Shown: piece after piece, positions 44,901-54,033 of the stretch
Layout: every line of letters begins with the position of its first letter
Numbering within the stretch: the stretch's first letter is position 1
Assembly: GCA_964036195.1 (NCBI GenBank)
Contig: OZ038451.1
Span: 12,962,529 to 13,026,528 of the forward strand
Length of the DNA: 64,000 nucleotides
Origin: Sphaerolaimus hirsutus
Lineage: Eukaryota > Nematoda > Chromadorea > Monhysterida > Sphaerolaimidae
Reading direction: 5' to 3'
The notes under the pieces: generated by a model
Told to the model about the DNA's origin: nothing
The model's input: the letters and a program-made list of their open reading frames with translations, nothing else
Databases searched by the model: none
Program-made: the position numbers and the translations under genes

Positions 44901-47900
44901 TTGGACTCGTGTGCAGCCCAGCGATTTTAGGGGCGGTGATTAAATATCATCTGGAAAACAAACTGTCAACACATGAAAAGAACATGACTGAACTGCTGCC
45001 ACACCTCAAAGATTTACAGTACATCTTGAACAACATTTATGTTGACAATTTCATTCTCAGTTTGAATAATGAGAAGGATGTGGTAGGCATGTACCAGTTG
45101 GTAAAGAAAATATTCAACCAATGTTCGATGAACATGAGAGAATGGCTCTCCAGCTCATCACTGGCAATGACGGCTATTCCGTCATCTGATTGGAGCCCGA
45201 AACACGAAAAAATAATTAAAGTTATGGGCATAAAGTACGACCACACAACTGACACACTTCAACTGTCATCACCGAAACTGCAACCTGAAAGCATCACAGT
45301 GGCGACTAGAAGAAATCTGAACAAACTATTGGCGTCGGCATTTGACCCAATGGGTTTCACGGCCCCAGTATCCCTAACCTTGAAGTCACAACTGTCACAA
45401 TTGCTAAAAGACACCAAAACGACCCAATGGGATGAGGTGATAGAAGATCCGAGAGCAGAAAAACTAATGCAAGAGTTGAAATTTCACCTGAGCCAGTTAC
45501 ATCGAGTCACAGTACCACGATCACTTCACACATTCGAAATTGACGTTTTTGATGAAAATAGAAAATTAGAATTACACGTGTTCTGCGATGCATCCAAAAT
45601 CGGATACGCCACGTGTGCCTATGTACGACAGGCAGACAGCACGTACAGTGACAATTACAGTTCTGCATTCATCACTGCAAGAACCAAACTGGCCCCCTTG
45701 CCAGCCAAATCCGGCGCCACCACCCCGATAACACGGCTAGAATTACTGTCAGTCACGATCGGGGCTGAATTAGTCAATTATTTGCAAGAAGAACTGGGAA
45801 GATTGGGGGGGTGGAAAATTCAAAGCACATGCATTTGGACAGACAGCACAGTTGTGCTGGGCTGGTTGAAAACGGGAAAGCCATTGGCCACATTCGTAAA
45901 TAATCGAGTCAAAAGAATCAATGAATTGAGCAAGCAACATGCGTTCCAGGTAGCTAAGGTAGCTACCGAAGTGAACCCAGCGGATTTAGCATCACGGGGC
46001 TGCAGCATTGATGAACTGCTGCAATCGACTTTATGGAAAGCAGGGCCAAAATTTTTGCGAAACAAAATCACAGAAGACATGCTGGATGTCTCCTGCTATC
46101 AACAGGTCACAACCGAAATAGCAAAATCACAAAATACAGTAGCTCGACCCATTTGGGCGGGGTCACTGACACAAGGACCAGAAACAAGTCACACACAACT
46201 AGAAATTGACATCACCAGATTCAGCTCCCTGACAAAACTACTAAACACGGTTGTTTGGGTCAAGCGGGGTTGCAAATTTCTCATAGCAAAAGTGAGAAAA
46301 GAGAAAACAGAAAAAATTCACAGTGAAATCACAGAAGCAGAACGAAGCGAAGCATGGAAAGACGTGCTACGCATTGCTCAGAAGGAGCAATGTGAGAAAT
46401 TAATTAGTCAAGTAAAAATAAAGGGACACCCAGAATTGGCATGGGATGAAACTGAAAAATTACTTGTAAGAACTACAAGGATTTCAAAAAACACAGAAAG
46501 ACAACCAGTTGTACTGTATTTTCTACCAAAAAACGGGCACCTCACACAAATCACAATAACGCATTTCCACAGAAAAGCGAGCCATGCAGGGATGTTGCAC
46601 ACAGTTGCTGACATTCGAGAACAATGTTGGCTACAAAATGCAAAGAAAATAGTTTCAGCGACGATCAAATGCTGTGTGACCTGCCGAAAAGCTGAAGGCG
46701 ACAACTTCACATTACCGCAATTTCACACGCTACCCCTATCCCGAACACAGGGGCAAACAAAGCCATTTCAACACTGTGGAATTGATTACATGGGGCCCTT
46801 CTACTATTCGCACAACCAAGTCACACACAAACAACATATTTTGTTAATAACTTGTTTTACGACGCGAGCGGTCCACTTAGAAAATTGCAACACGGTCAGT
46901 ACGGCAGACACAGTTATGGCACTCAACAGGTTCATCTGCCGACGCGGCATGCCAGCCACTGTATGGTCAGACAACGCTCCGGCCTTCAAAAATTGCACAA
47001 AAATGTTGCCAGAAATTAAATGGACTTTTATCACACCGTGCAGCCCCTGGCAGGGAGGTGTGTATGAAAGAATGGTGGGACTAGTGAAACGACTACTAAA
47101 GAAAGCATGTGGCCGCCGTATTCTGACATGGCATGAATTTTTGACCGTAATTTTGGACATCGAATATTCCATCAATTCAAGACCGCTAACTTATGTGTCA
47201 AACTCAGACTTGGCAGCTGCAGTTCTGCGGCCAATTCATTTTCTTTGGGGGACGCCCCCGCTGCAACAATCAGCAGGAGGTCACAACAAAACTCACAACG
47301 ATTTAGACACCGACATCAACTGCATTGATAAAATTGAATTAAGTGCAATTGCGGAGAAAGACAGGGAAGACATGTTATTGCTTTGGGACTCAATAAGACA
47401 AAATAGGGAGCTACTTTGGCAAAATTGGCAAAAATACTATATTGATGCCCTAAAAGAATCTTCAAGTCAAAAAGTAAAAAACGCGAATAATGGAACTACT
47501 CCAGTAGTGGGCCAAGTAGTCCTGGTGCAACAAGAAAAACTGCCCAGGGGAGCCTGGCAGTTGGGAAGAATTGTCAGCGTCAAAAAATCGTCTGATAAGA
47601 AAATACGCACTGTCCGAGTAAAAACAAATTCACAGCACGAAATTGAGAGATCCCCAGCACAACTGTGCCCCCTAGAAATTATTCCAGAAATTACGGCAGA
47701 AAATGAAGAACCAACACAAGAAAAGAAACCAAAAGAAGAAGCAAATCGCCCGAACAGAAGAGAAAATAGAGCGAGAACATGCAAGTTTGTTGGGTCATAT
47801 GCGTTCTGGGCCGCAATAGCGTTAGGAATAATTTTCAATGCTGGAATGGCAAGTGCAACGGGAGGATGGAGCACCCAGTATAACAACAATTTCAACCTGT

Positions 47901-50215
47901 GTCACAAAACAAGAACAGGGCACCCTATCCAAATCCCCACTACAGTCAACTGCAAGTTCCCGAAAGTAAATCAAGTTCAAAATGCAGGCATTAGACTGTG
48001 GGCACTTAAAACAGAACCGCAAAAAACAAAAGTCATACGGTGCTACGAACAACAACATGCTATTGTTACCTACATGAGCTTGGTAGGAGGTAAAGCGATG
48101 CTTCCTCCTGAAATACTAATTAACAAAATGGTCACAGTAGCTGAGTGCATGGAAGTCAACAAAACAAAAATCTGGAATGGAATTCCCTTAACTCAAATAA
48201 ATTCGGCACTGTGGAGCACCAATCAGTCATTACACATTGAATATTGTTATTTTTGCCGGAATTTCACAAATTCAATTACAAATTTCCATTTAGAATTGGG
48301 CACCGTGGCCAGCATGAATGGGCGAACCTTGGTTTCAGAGATCCAAGATCTTTCACACTGTAGCCCTGAAGCAGGTTACTGTTTTGACAGTAACAATGCT
48401 GTGTCCATTTGGAATGCTTCAGTTTTCACACATCAATGTTCTTACAAAGTGTTTGGTAATTTTGAGGGTCAAGTGTCAAATGAACACATAGTAATTCCCG
48501 ACCTGCAAGCAGCGTTTTCCGTCTCTAGAAAATATAAACGGCCAGATAATTCAGAATGTGTCCCTCCCGCAGCAAAATATACTGATCAAGGATCTACTTT
48601 TGTAGAGATAGAAAAGTTAAAATTTCAAGAAAAATCCCCACTCGAACGAGAACAATACACAAAAAACCTAAATCACATGGATTTTTCACACCTGGTGCAA
48701 GGCCAGAGACAATTCACAATTGAAAAACTGGCACAGTTAGAAGCCCAACAATTTTCGCTGGTATGGCAACAACTGTGCCATCTGCGACAAAACCAGTTAA
48801 ACATCATCACTCAAATCATTACATTCAACCCAACCCTGGGTTTGAGAGCCCTTTTGGGTCGAAGTGACATCTATGCCGAATGGCATGGGGAAGTCTTGAT
48901 GTTTTGGGAATGTTTAACAGTGAAAGCAAGTCACATCTATTTCGATCACAAAGTCAATGGGACATGTTTCAAGTTTCTGCCAATCAAATTAACAAATCAC
49001 ACGCACTTAATGTTTGTCTCACCGGGAAGTCGAGATTTGATAACACAATCACCAGAAGAACATTGTGAATATAAAGATCACAAATACTATCATCTTGACA
49101 ACAATGCATGGGCCAATGAAAATGGACCCACCAATTTACACATCACCAAAGTACCGCTGGAATTAGTGTGGGAAGGATCATGGCGACCCTTCACGCTGAA
49201 TATCTCGGGAATGCCAAGTAAAAGTATGACTGATGTGGCGTTTAGCATTATTGCTTCACGACACCAGTTCGAAAAACTTCACAACCTAGAAAAACAGCTT
49301 AGCCGATCGGTGGAATATTTTTCCACAATGTCAAATGATCCTAAAGCCATCCAAGCCTTTGTGGCCGGAGTTGGTCAAGGGATTGGAGCTTATTTTGAGG
49401 GCGTGGGTAAAGAACTGGGTCACATTATTGAGGGCACTTCACAAGGAAGTGCGTCAATTTTAGACACATTGCTCACCGGGCCACTGCAAACATTGCTGAA
49501 TGTTATAATAATTATTGCCGTTGTCGCAGCTGGCATTTACCTTCTATATTTACTTTTTCAGTGGAAGCTGATTTCGGGCACAATGTGCAGCTGCAGGCGA
49601 CACGGCAACCACGGCGGCCGAGCAAAGAGAGTTCTCACAGCCCTAGTGAAAAAGATGAACTTTCGGAAACGAACGAAAAGAACGAAGTCACACTTGGAGA
49701 AATTCACACCGAATGCAGCGGAAATCGAGATGACCAATCTCGAAAGTCAAAATGTCACAGAAATCACACCTCAACTCGAGCCTCTCGAAGCCAATCCACC
49801 ACTAATCATGGGGCCGCTTCCATTGTTGAGAATAAGGGCGCGACCGATAACTTGGGCGAATATTCACCCAGGGATCTGCGAATCACCATCGACGCAACAT
49901 CAACAGACAACACACTGCTCGATGGAGTCAGTGAACTCACTGGACAACCCCCCAAACCCCCTGCAGTGGGAAGTGGATTCACAGCACATGTCGATCCACT
50001 CGCTCAGCTCACTGAGAAGGAACGAAAGGGCCTGTTTTACGGCCCAAAGTCTACCGCGAGCCAGACTTCGCCACCGACCAAACGCAGGAGGAAGAAGCGA
50101 CAGTCATCAACATCATCAACCTCCAGCAGCTCAACAACCACTTCAACCAGCAGTTCGAGTCAGAGTGGTACCAAACCAGGACCACCGCAAGTGTCAAGTG
50201 AAAAGTCACAAGTAA
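41939..50215 (+). CDS. BEL/Pao gag-pol-env polyprotein, 2758 residues in one frame
   Basis: Gag (about 1-560) has coiled-coil-like N-terminal text and CCHC knuckles near 425-490 (CLFCEYTNHYSTDC, CLRCTKWGHLKKDC). An aspartic protease has FFDSG at D591. The reverse transcriptase has CRIVYDGSAG and ADIEKAFLQI, then YVDN at 1034-1037 where YVDD is usual. RNase H has VFCDASKIGY and IWTDSTVVLGW. The integrase has an HHCC zinc region (about 1540-1590) and D1616, D1678, E1710, then a DUF5641-like tail (RGAWQLGRI). From about 1954 there is a hydrophobic FWAAIALGIIF segment with ASA before a predicted cleavage, a Cys- and N-glycosylation-rich ectodomain, a furin-like RKYKR at 2197-2201, a membrane anchor at about 2520-2545 and a long basic tail. 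One frame with no slip site; the order is BEL/Pao. The env source is not proven; a class III type glycoprotein captured from a negative-strand virus is a possibility known for some BEL elements. Confidence 0.93.
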   Translation: MSDLTATRPMRASLNAYRTQAITLLKENIPYYKADPTISAQQNITVAESAITALIHLNNKVTIKSECLQTAADKYSELVQQIIREAMLPSAAASVKELASQETTKMEEVLYNEQGFYVVIDKLRERSAYLLAQIEVTKRQIQDLKHPSESLNASGTSSSGNQNTPTRKQGLLRMPKVDLKKYDGDPLKWETWWNIYLDQIHTRDDLTEGLKMTYLSYALTGEAEKLLAGKNFDGSDYDTTIELLKSNFGNTAQVTNALWGALNKLETPSSRGDSLMAFHRDLCATLSQLDKRGETVESGSVLNKIKSYLTNNILIAVSEEDRNARRGQPEASMTVNRFVSALQAVAKARMSILTDNSEKSQNQTNATNQSKFKKKSQVFHNTVGFSGTEVKDDNSHSSAAAATQSAGYRSAPKKDEKSVPPAYGCLFCEYTNHYSTDCKKFPDVASRIQSLKKKTETCLRCTKWGHLKKDCRTNLSCYYCRAREEHHSALCPVQFGGKKNAKNQQNSSNSQTTTKRSSTEKTGSTTANSMHVYSEIQEENAEDSTLAAAAPIRNSPSKPNLYPTVRLQVARAAILNKENGLTSDFLDIFFDSGCEYSFIKAEIAEDLELPVKSEVTLRMNVFATPEPIKVKAKIVEAHIPMGHKNKDDIKLTLRAVEDLATYCQPPPLSDNDKRTIYRHWGTNAQRKFAEKFEPDKTKSQYQLNRPSLVIGQDNFWKFHIQPSGVILPSGLLVVESTLGNMFAGAINSVDNENDDNIISASSACSSTAVAVGKETLREFHSLEAVGIKDDPYAVDDDVAEELIINSIQFNVTENRYYVDWPYKDNIKDLPTNRAEAFSRLKSLLRRLQKDPELFTTNAKVLKDQMEQGVIEESPENARNEQIHYLPHSPVLTPGKSTACRIVYDGSAGKPSLNECLYRGPITTPLALGLLMRFRGGKFTLMADIEKAFLQIGLHPQARNYATFFWLKDPSNPSTENNIITLRFTRVLFGLVCSPAILGAVIKYHLENKLSTHEKNMTELLPHLKDLQYILNNIYVDNFILSLNNEKDVVGMYQLVKKIFNQCSMNMREWLSSSSLAMTAIPSSDWSPKHEKIIKVMGIKYDHTTDTLQLSSPKLQPESITVATRRNLNKLLASAFDPMGFTAPVSLTLKSQLSQLLKDTKTTQWDEVIEDPRAEKLMQELKFHLSQLHRVTVPRSLHTFEIDVFDENRKLELHVFCDASKIGYATCAYVRQADSTYSDNYSSAFITARTKLAPLPAKSGATTPITRLELLSVTIGAELVNYLQEELGRLGGWKIQSTCIWTDSTVVLGWLKTGKPLATFVNNRVKRINELSKQHAFQVAKVATEVNPADLASRGCSIDELLQSTLWKAGPKFLRNKITEDMLDVSCYQQVTTEIAKSQNTVARPIWAGSLTQGPETSHTQLEIDITRFSSLTKLLNTVVWVKRGCKFLIAKVRKEKTEKIHSEITEAERSEAWKDVLRIAQKEQCEKLISQVKIKGHPELAWDETEKLLVRTTRISKNTERQPVVLYFLPKNGHLTQITITHFHRKASHAGMLHTVADIREQCWLQNAKKIVSATIKCCVTCRKAEGDNFTLPQFHTLPLSRTQGQTKPFQHCGIDYMGPFYYSHNQVTHKQHILLITCFTTRAVHLENCNTVSTADTVMALNRFICRRGMPATVWSDNAPAFKNCTKMLPEIKWTFITPCSPWQGGVYERMVGLVKRLLKKACGRRILTWHEFLTVILDIEYSINSRPLTYVSNSDLAAAVLRPIHFLWGTPPLQQSAGGHNKTHNDLDTDINCIDKIELSAIAEKDREDMLLLWDSIRQNRELLWQNWQKYYIDALKESSSQKVKNANNGTTPVVGQVVLVQQEKLPRGAWQLGRIVSVKKSSDKKIRTVRVKTNSQHEIERSPAQLCPLEIIPEITAENEEPTQEKKPKEEANRPNRRENRARTCKFVGSYAFWAAIALGIIFNAGMASATGGWSTQYNNNFNLCHKTRTGHPIQIPTTVNCKFPKVNQVQNAGIRLWALKTEPQKTKVIRCYEQQHAIVTYMSLVGGKAMLPPEILINKMVTVAECMEVNKTKIWNGIPLTQINSALWSTNQSLHIEYCYFCRNFTNSITNFHLELGTVASMNGRTLVSEIQDLSHCSPEAGYCFDSNNAVSIWNASVFTHQCSYKVFGNFEGQVSNEHIVIPDLQAAFSVSRKYKRPDNSECVPPAAKYTDQGSTFVEIEKLKFQEKSPLEREQYTKNLNHMDFSHLVQGQRQFTIEKLAQLEAQQFSLVWQQLCHLRQNQLNIITQIITFNPTLGLRALLGRSDIYAEWHGEVLMFWECLTVKASHIYFDHKVNGTCFKFLPIKLTNHTHLMFVSPGSRDLITQSPEEHCEYKDHKYYHLDNNAWANENGPTNLHITKVPLELVWEGSWRPFTLNISGMPSKSMTDVAFSIIASRHQFEKLHNLEKQLSRSVEYFSTMSNDPKAIQAFVAGVGQGIGAYFEGVGKELGHIIEGTSQGSASILDTLLTGPLQTLLNVIIIIAVVAAGIYLLYLLFQWKLISGTMCSCRRHGNHGGRAKRVLTALVKKMNFRKRTKRTKSHLEKFTPNAAEIEMTNLESQNVTEITPQLEPLEANPPLIMGPLPLLRIRARPITWANIHPGICESPSTQHQQTTHCSMESVNSLDNPPNPLQWEVDSQHMSIHSLSSLRRNERACFTAQSLPRARLRHRPNAGGRSDSHQHHQPPAAQQPLQPAVRVRVVPNQDHRKCQVKSHK
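49544..49561 (+). promoter_or_regulatory. Splice acceptor inside the env membrane-anchor region
   Basis: Pyrimidine-rich CTATATTTACTTTTTCAG immediately precedes the ATG-less overlapping frame. Confidence 0.5.
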
Positions 50216-50295
50216 AATCACATAAGAAGGCTGAGCTGCCTGAGGAGGAGGGGGAGTTGGAGGATTCGGGGGATGATTTATTGCCGCCCGAATAA
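49562..50295 (+). CDS. Overlapping accessory frame of the BEL/Pao element, entered by splicing
   Basis: A second frame overlaps the env tail for about 650 bp and runs 80 bp past its stop. It has no ATG anywhere. It opens directly at a strong acceptor (CTATATTTACTTTTTCAG, AG at 49560-49561), so it is probably expressed from a spliced mRNA. The product of about 244 residues is rich in Ser, Thr, Lys and Glu, with a basic KRRRKKR signal near 175, Ser/Thr runs, and an acidic tail (EEEGELEDSGDDLLPPE). A basic nuclear-type protein from a late spliced exon recalls retroviral regulatory proteins by position only; there is no sequence similarity claim. A phase-fitting upstream donor is ATGA/GTGATT at the gag start (weak). 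Confidence 0.5.
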
Positions 50296-50395
50296 ATGTG
50301 TTCTAATGGTGCTACACTTAGGATTTTCCCCTACAAAAAAATTGTTGACGCTGTTTAGCTTGCAATTATTTCCCTCTTTCTTTTGTTGTTGGGAG

Positions 50396-50758
50396 TGTGC
50401 CGCATTTGATGATTTATGGCACGGCAGTTAATGATCATCTTATTTGCATTCCTATTTTGCACCTTTAAACGAACCTTTAAGCGAAATTGTTTTGGTTAAA
50501 CTTATCTCGCCGCATACCTGTATGTAGACATAATAATGCTCTTATTTGAATGCTGTTCTGAAATGTTACATGTAAAGGTGATTCGGCGGTAGCTTTTTGC
50601 GAGCGAACGTTTTCAATTCATTCTGTTGAATAGAGAGTTTTTTTTAACTGCGAATAAACGTGGAGAACAAATTTGAATTCGATTTATACCATCATAACAA
50701 CTTCTGAAATCCCTTTGAAAATAATAATTAAGTCACCAAATCAATTAGGGATTTTATA
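50396..50758 (+). repeat. 3' LTR of the BEL/Pao element
   Basis: 363 bp and, as far as can be read, the same as the 5' LTR. Preceded by a pyrimidine stretch and GTTGTTGGGAG; no long purine tract is evident. Confidence 0.93.
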
Positions 50759-50972
50759 CTTTTGGCGCTTGGCGCCAAAATTCTGGCGCTTTTTACATCA
50801 CTAGGTATATTGTTGGTTATTGTTATGCATGGTATAGTCTTTGGGTGACACTTGTGTTACTAGCATTATAAAATTTAATGAATTGCCTCCATTGTAGATC
50901 AGTACCTACTTTTAATGGTACAATATGTGAAGCACATGAAGATTGGTACCTTTAAAAGCACAAAATCAGATA

Positions 50973-51393
50973 CCGTATTTACTCCAATAATTCCCCCACT
51001 TGAATAATTCCCACCTCGAATAATTCCCACCTGCTAAGCGAGTGAGGAAAAAATAATTACCCCACTTGAATATCCCCCCCCCCCCCGCAATGCTGGAGAA
51101 TAAATAATGCACATTTATTAATAAGACAATCGATAAAATCAGACCAAGCAAAATAGCTGTGCCTCGTTCGATTAATCGAATACAAATGCAGCACATTCAG
51201 TGTGTAAGGATGCAAAGGAACGTGCACTACCAATTAGGTACGTACATGTGTATGTTGTGTGACGGAAAAATACTTGAAAATTTTGAGGAAATAATAATTC
51301 CCCCACTTGAATAATTCCCCCCTTGAATAGTCCCCCCTCAAAAATGTCTGATGAAAAAATAATTCCTTGGGGAAATTATTTGAGTAAATACAT
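50973..51393. mobile_element. CCGTATT-family MITE
   Basis: CCGTATTTACTCCAATAATTCC after TA at the left and AATTATTTGAGTAAATACATG at the right. C-rich interior with TTGAATAATTCCC units. Confidence 0.55.
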
Positions 51394-51613
51394 GTAGATG
51401 TAGATCGGTACTTTTACCCACAATAAAAAAGCACAAAATGAGTTTTTGCGCTGAAAACTAACGATCTGACATCGGTACGTTTAGAAGCACAAAAAATATT
51501 GTGCAGATCGGTATTTATACCTTTAAAAGTACAATTTTGAAAAAAGTGTGTAGATCGGTACTTTTAAAGACAAAAAACCTGTAAAAGCTTGTAGATCAGT
51601 ACTTTTTAAATTA

Positions 51614-52529
51614 CATGGTCGGGCTGAAAAGTCCCCGGGCAGTGCTCGCCATTCGCGCTAGGGGTAAGCTACGGTTATAAAATTTTAACACGTTTATATA
51701 TCAGGTGTTTTGAGTTTTCACCCAAAATTTCACCCCTCTAGCTCCACCCACTGTGGAACTGTGGGGGTTACAATTTCGGTCATTTTGTACTGATGTACAA
51801 ATGGTGCTCTAGCTCAACGCTGCTTCAAGTTGTGATCATGAAACTTTGGCTAGTGTAAGCCACCAGTGTTGGCAATGTGCCAGCACTAACCAACATTAGC
51901 TATGATATCATAAGCCTAGTCCATATTGCCATTACTGTCACTACTCTCACTACCAAATTCATCATTCTGCCTCTACAGTTGGTCAATACAGGTGAATACA
52001 GGAGGCTTTTTCATGCACACTTCTGTTGAACACAGGTAATGTGTCCACTACAGATTAGTAATGAAACACAAATTAAATTTAATTGACATAATAATTTACT
52101 GCACATTTCAAAACAACATTAAAATCACTGCAATACAACATGATCTCAGATGATCACCAAAAACATCCATCACAATTCCCACGTTTCTTGCACATCACCC
52201 TGATCTGCATATTAATTTTACCTTAATAGCAATGATGTTGATGAAAGTGTTGAATACTTTCAGCACATTGCCAGCACTGGTGGCTTACACTAGCCAAAGT
52301 TTCATGATCACAACTTAAAGCAGCATTGAGCTAGAGCACCATTTGTACATCAGTACAAAATGACTGAAATTGTAACCCCCACAGTTCCGCAGTGGGTGAA
52401 GCTAGAGAGGTGAAATTTTGGGTGAAAACTCAAAACACCTGATATATTAATGTGTTAAAATTTTATAACTGTATCTTACCCCTAGCGCGAATGGCGAGCA
52501 CTGCCCGGGGACTTTTCAGCCCGACCATG
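51614..52529. mobile_element. Mariner-like non-autonomous element (916 bp)
   Basis: Long inverted arms of about 270 bp start CATGGTCGGGCTGAAAAGTC, with CCCCGGGC next, a pattern typical of mariner ends, and TA lies on both sides (51612-51613, 52530-52531). The centre (51890-52260) has no transposase frame. Confidence 0.75.
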
Positions 52530-52575
52530 TACATTAACTGTATTTTGCTAATTTTTGCATTTTTTGACCCCCCAT

Positions 52576-54033
52576 TAGTGATGTAAAAAGTGCCAGAATT
52601 TTGGCGACAAGCGCCAAAAGCGCCATGGCGCTTTTGGCATGCGAGTGCCAAGCGCCAATGGCGCCACAGCAAAATAGCGCCAAGCGCCAAAAGCGCCATG
52701 GCACCTTTCTGAACCATGGTGCCAAGCGCCAATGGTGCCAAAGGATGTTGGCGCCAAGCGCCAATAGCGCCAGCACCAAAAAATTTTGCTGCTCATAAAG
52801 TGCAACCATGCTAATGCAGTGCTAGTTACATATTTGTGTGATAAGCATGATATAAATAAGTCAAATCGAGTTAACTTTTCTTTATCTGATGTTATTTTAC
52901 ATCTGAGAGTTGGGTATTTCTTCTAATAGAATCACCTACCTCCAATAGAACTACACCTACAATAGAACGCAGGTTTTAGCACGTTTGCGTGCCCACGAAA
53001 ACAATAAAATGGCACCCCCCCCCCCCCCAATACAACGGCAGGTAGAAATTATGTTGGAAGATTCATGGTTGTTTTCACATTTGGTATTGTTTGAATTGAT
53101 TCTGTGATATGGAATGTTGTTTATGTTCCATAAAAACACTATGTTCAAATGAAGAATGTGTGAAAAATATTTGTGAAAAAATAGAATGGCAGCCTCCAAT
53201 AAAAAGGCCTCCAATAGAATGCCAGGTGAAAAAGTTGGAAAAAAATAAAATGACGCTTTTCTATTCGAAGAAATACGGAGTTACTTTACACCCTGCACGC
53301 GTGGTTCCTCCTGAAAGCGTGCCAACGATTTTTTACGCATGCGATTTTAAAAAAAAGTTGAAAAAGTCATCTCTGTTATAACGCCATACGTTAACTTTTT
53401 TCACATCAATGATTTTTTCATTTTTTATACAAAAATCGCATGCTTTATTATCATTGGCACGCTTCCAACATGAGGCATAAATAAGTGCGAGGGCAGAGCA
53501 TCATGTCCGCCGAGTATAACAATGGCAAGCCATCTCGAAAAAAGTGCTTAGATTTTTATATTTACGGCGAACGTGCATTTGAACGTCGAACGTGCATTTG
53601 AACGTCGTTCGGCGGCACGTGAGCAAGCTTTGAATTGGGATGGGAATCATTAGGCCCATTATTCCGGTAAAGTTTTGGATATCCTTGCACGGAAATGGTT
53701 TACAAGATAAGCAAATAAATACGTAGATTTGTTCTTCCTAAACACATTTACTCATGTAAATTATGCACACAAGGTATTTTTACATAAAAAATGATATATT
53801 TTTTTGAACCACTTGGCGCTTTTTTGGCGCTTTTTAAAACGCTAGCGCCAAGCGCCAATGGCGCCACGGCATCATAGCGCCAAGCGCCAAAACCGCCATG
53901 GCGCTTTTCCGTAGCACAGCGCCAAGCGCCAATGGCGCCACAGCAAAAAGGCGCCAAGCGCCAAAAGCGCCATGGCGCTTTTTGCTTTGGCGATAGCGCC
54001 AGGCGCCAGCGCCATGGCGCTTTTACATCACTA
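52576..54033. mobile_element. Intact non-autonomous hAT element, GGCGC family (1458 bp)
   Basis: TAGTGATGTAAAAAGTGCC and GGCGCTTTTACATCACTA are inverted ends with an exact 8-bp duplication CCCCCCAT (52568-52575, 54034-54041). It is the opposite-orientation sister of 40316-50803. It holds about 240 bp (53280-53520) absent from that copy and only about two of the tandem TTCAAATGCACGTTCGA-type units. GGCGC repeats occupy about 200 bp at each end. No transposase. Confidence 0.9.

Larger units (their letters stand above)
41444..50758 (+). mobile_element. Complete BEL/Pao LTR retrotransposon with env-like domain
   Basis: LTRs of 363 bp at 41444-41806 and 50396-50758 begin TGTGCCGC and end GATTTTATA; by eye they are identical. 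The 5-bp target duplication CTTTT is exact (41439-41443, 50759-50763). TGGCGCAGCCGGCATCC directly after the 5' LTR is a candidate tRNA-primer site. The domain order gag, protease, RT, RNase H, integrase is that of BEL/Pao, followed by an env-like part. Everything needed for activity seems present except for an unusual RT motif. Confidence 0.95.
40316..50803. mobile_element. Non-autonomous hAT element (GGCGC family) split by a BEL/Pao insertion
   Basis: Left end TAGTGATGTAAAAGCGCC at 40316 and right end GGCGCTTTTTACATCACTA ending at 50803 are inverted, with a perfect 8-bp duplication GGTATATT outside (40308-40315, 50804-50811). Removing 41444-50758 and one copy of CTTTT leaves about 1.17 kb that matches 52576-54033 in inverted direction. 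Subterminal GGCGCTTGGCGC repeats fill both ends. Four tandem units of TTCAAATGCACGTTCGA lie at 40662-40740. No transposase. Confidence 0.9.
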
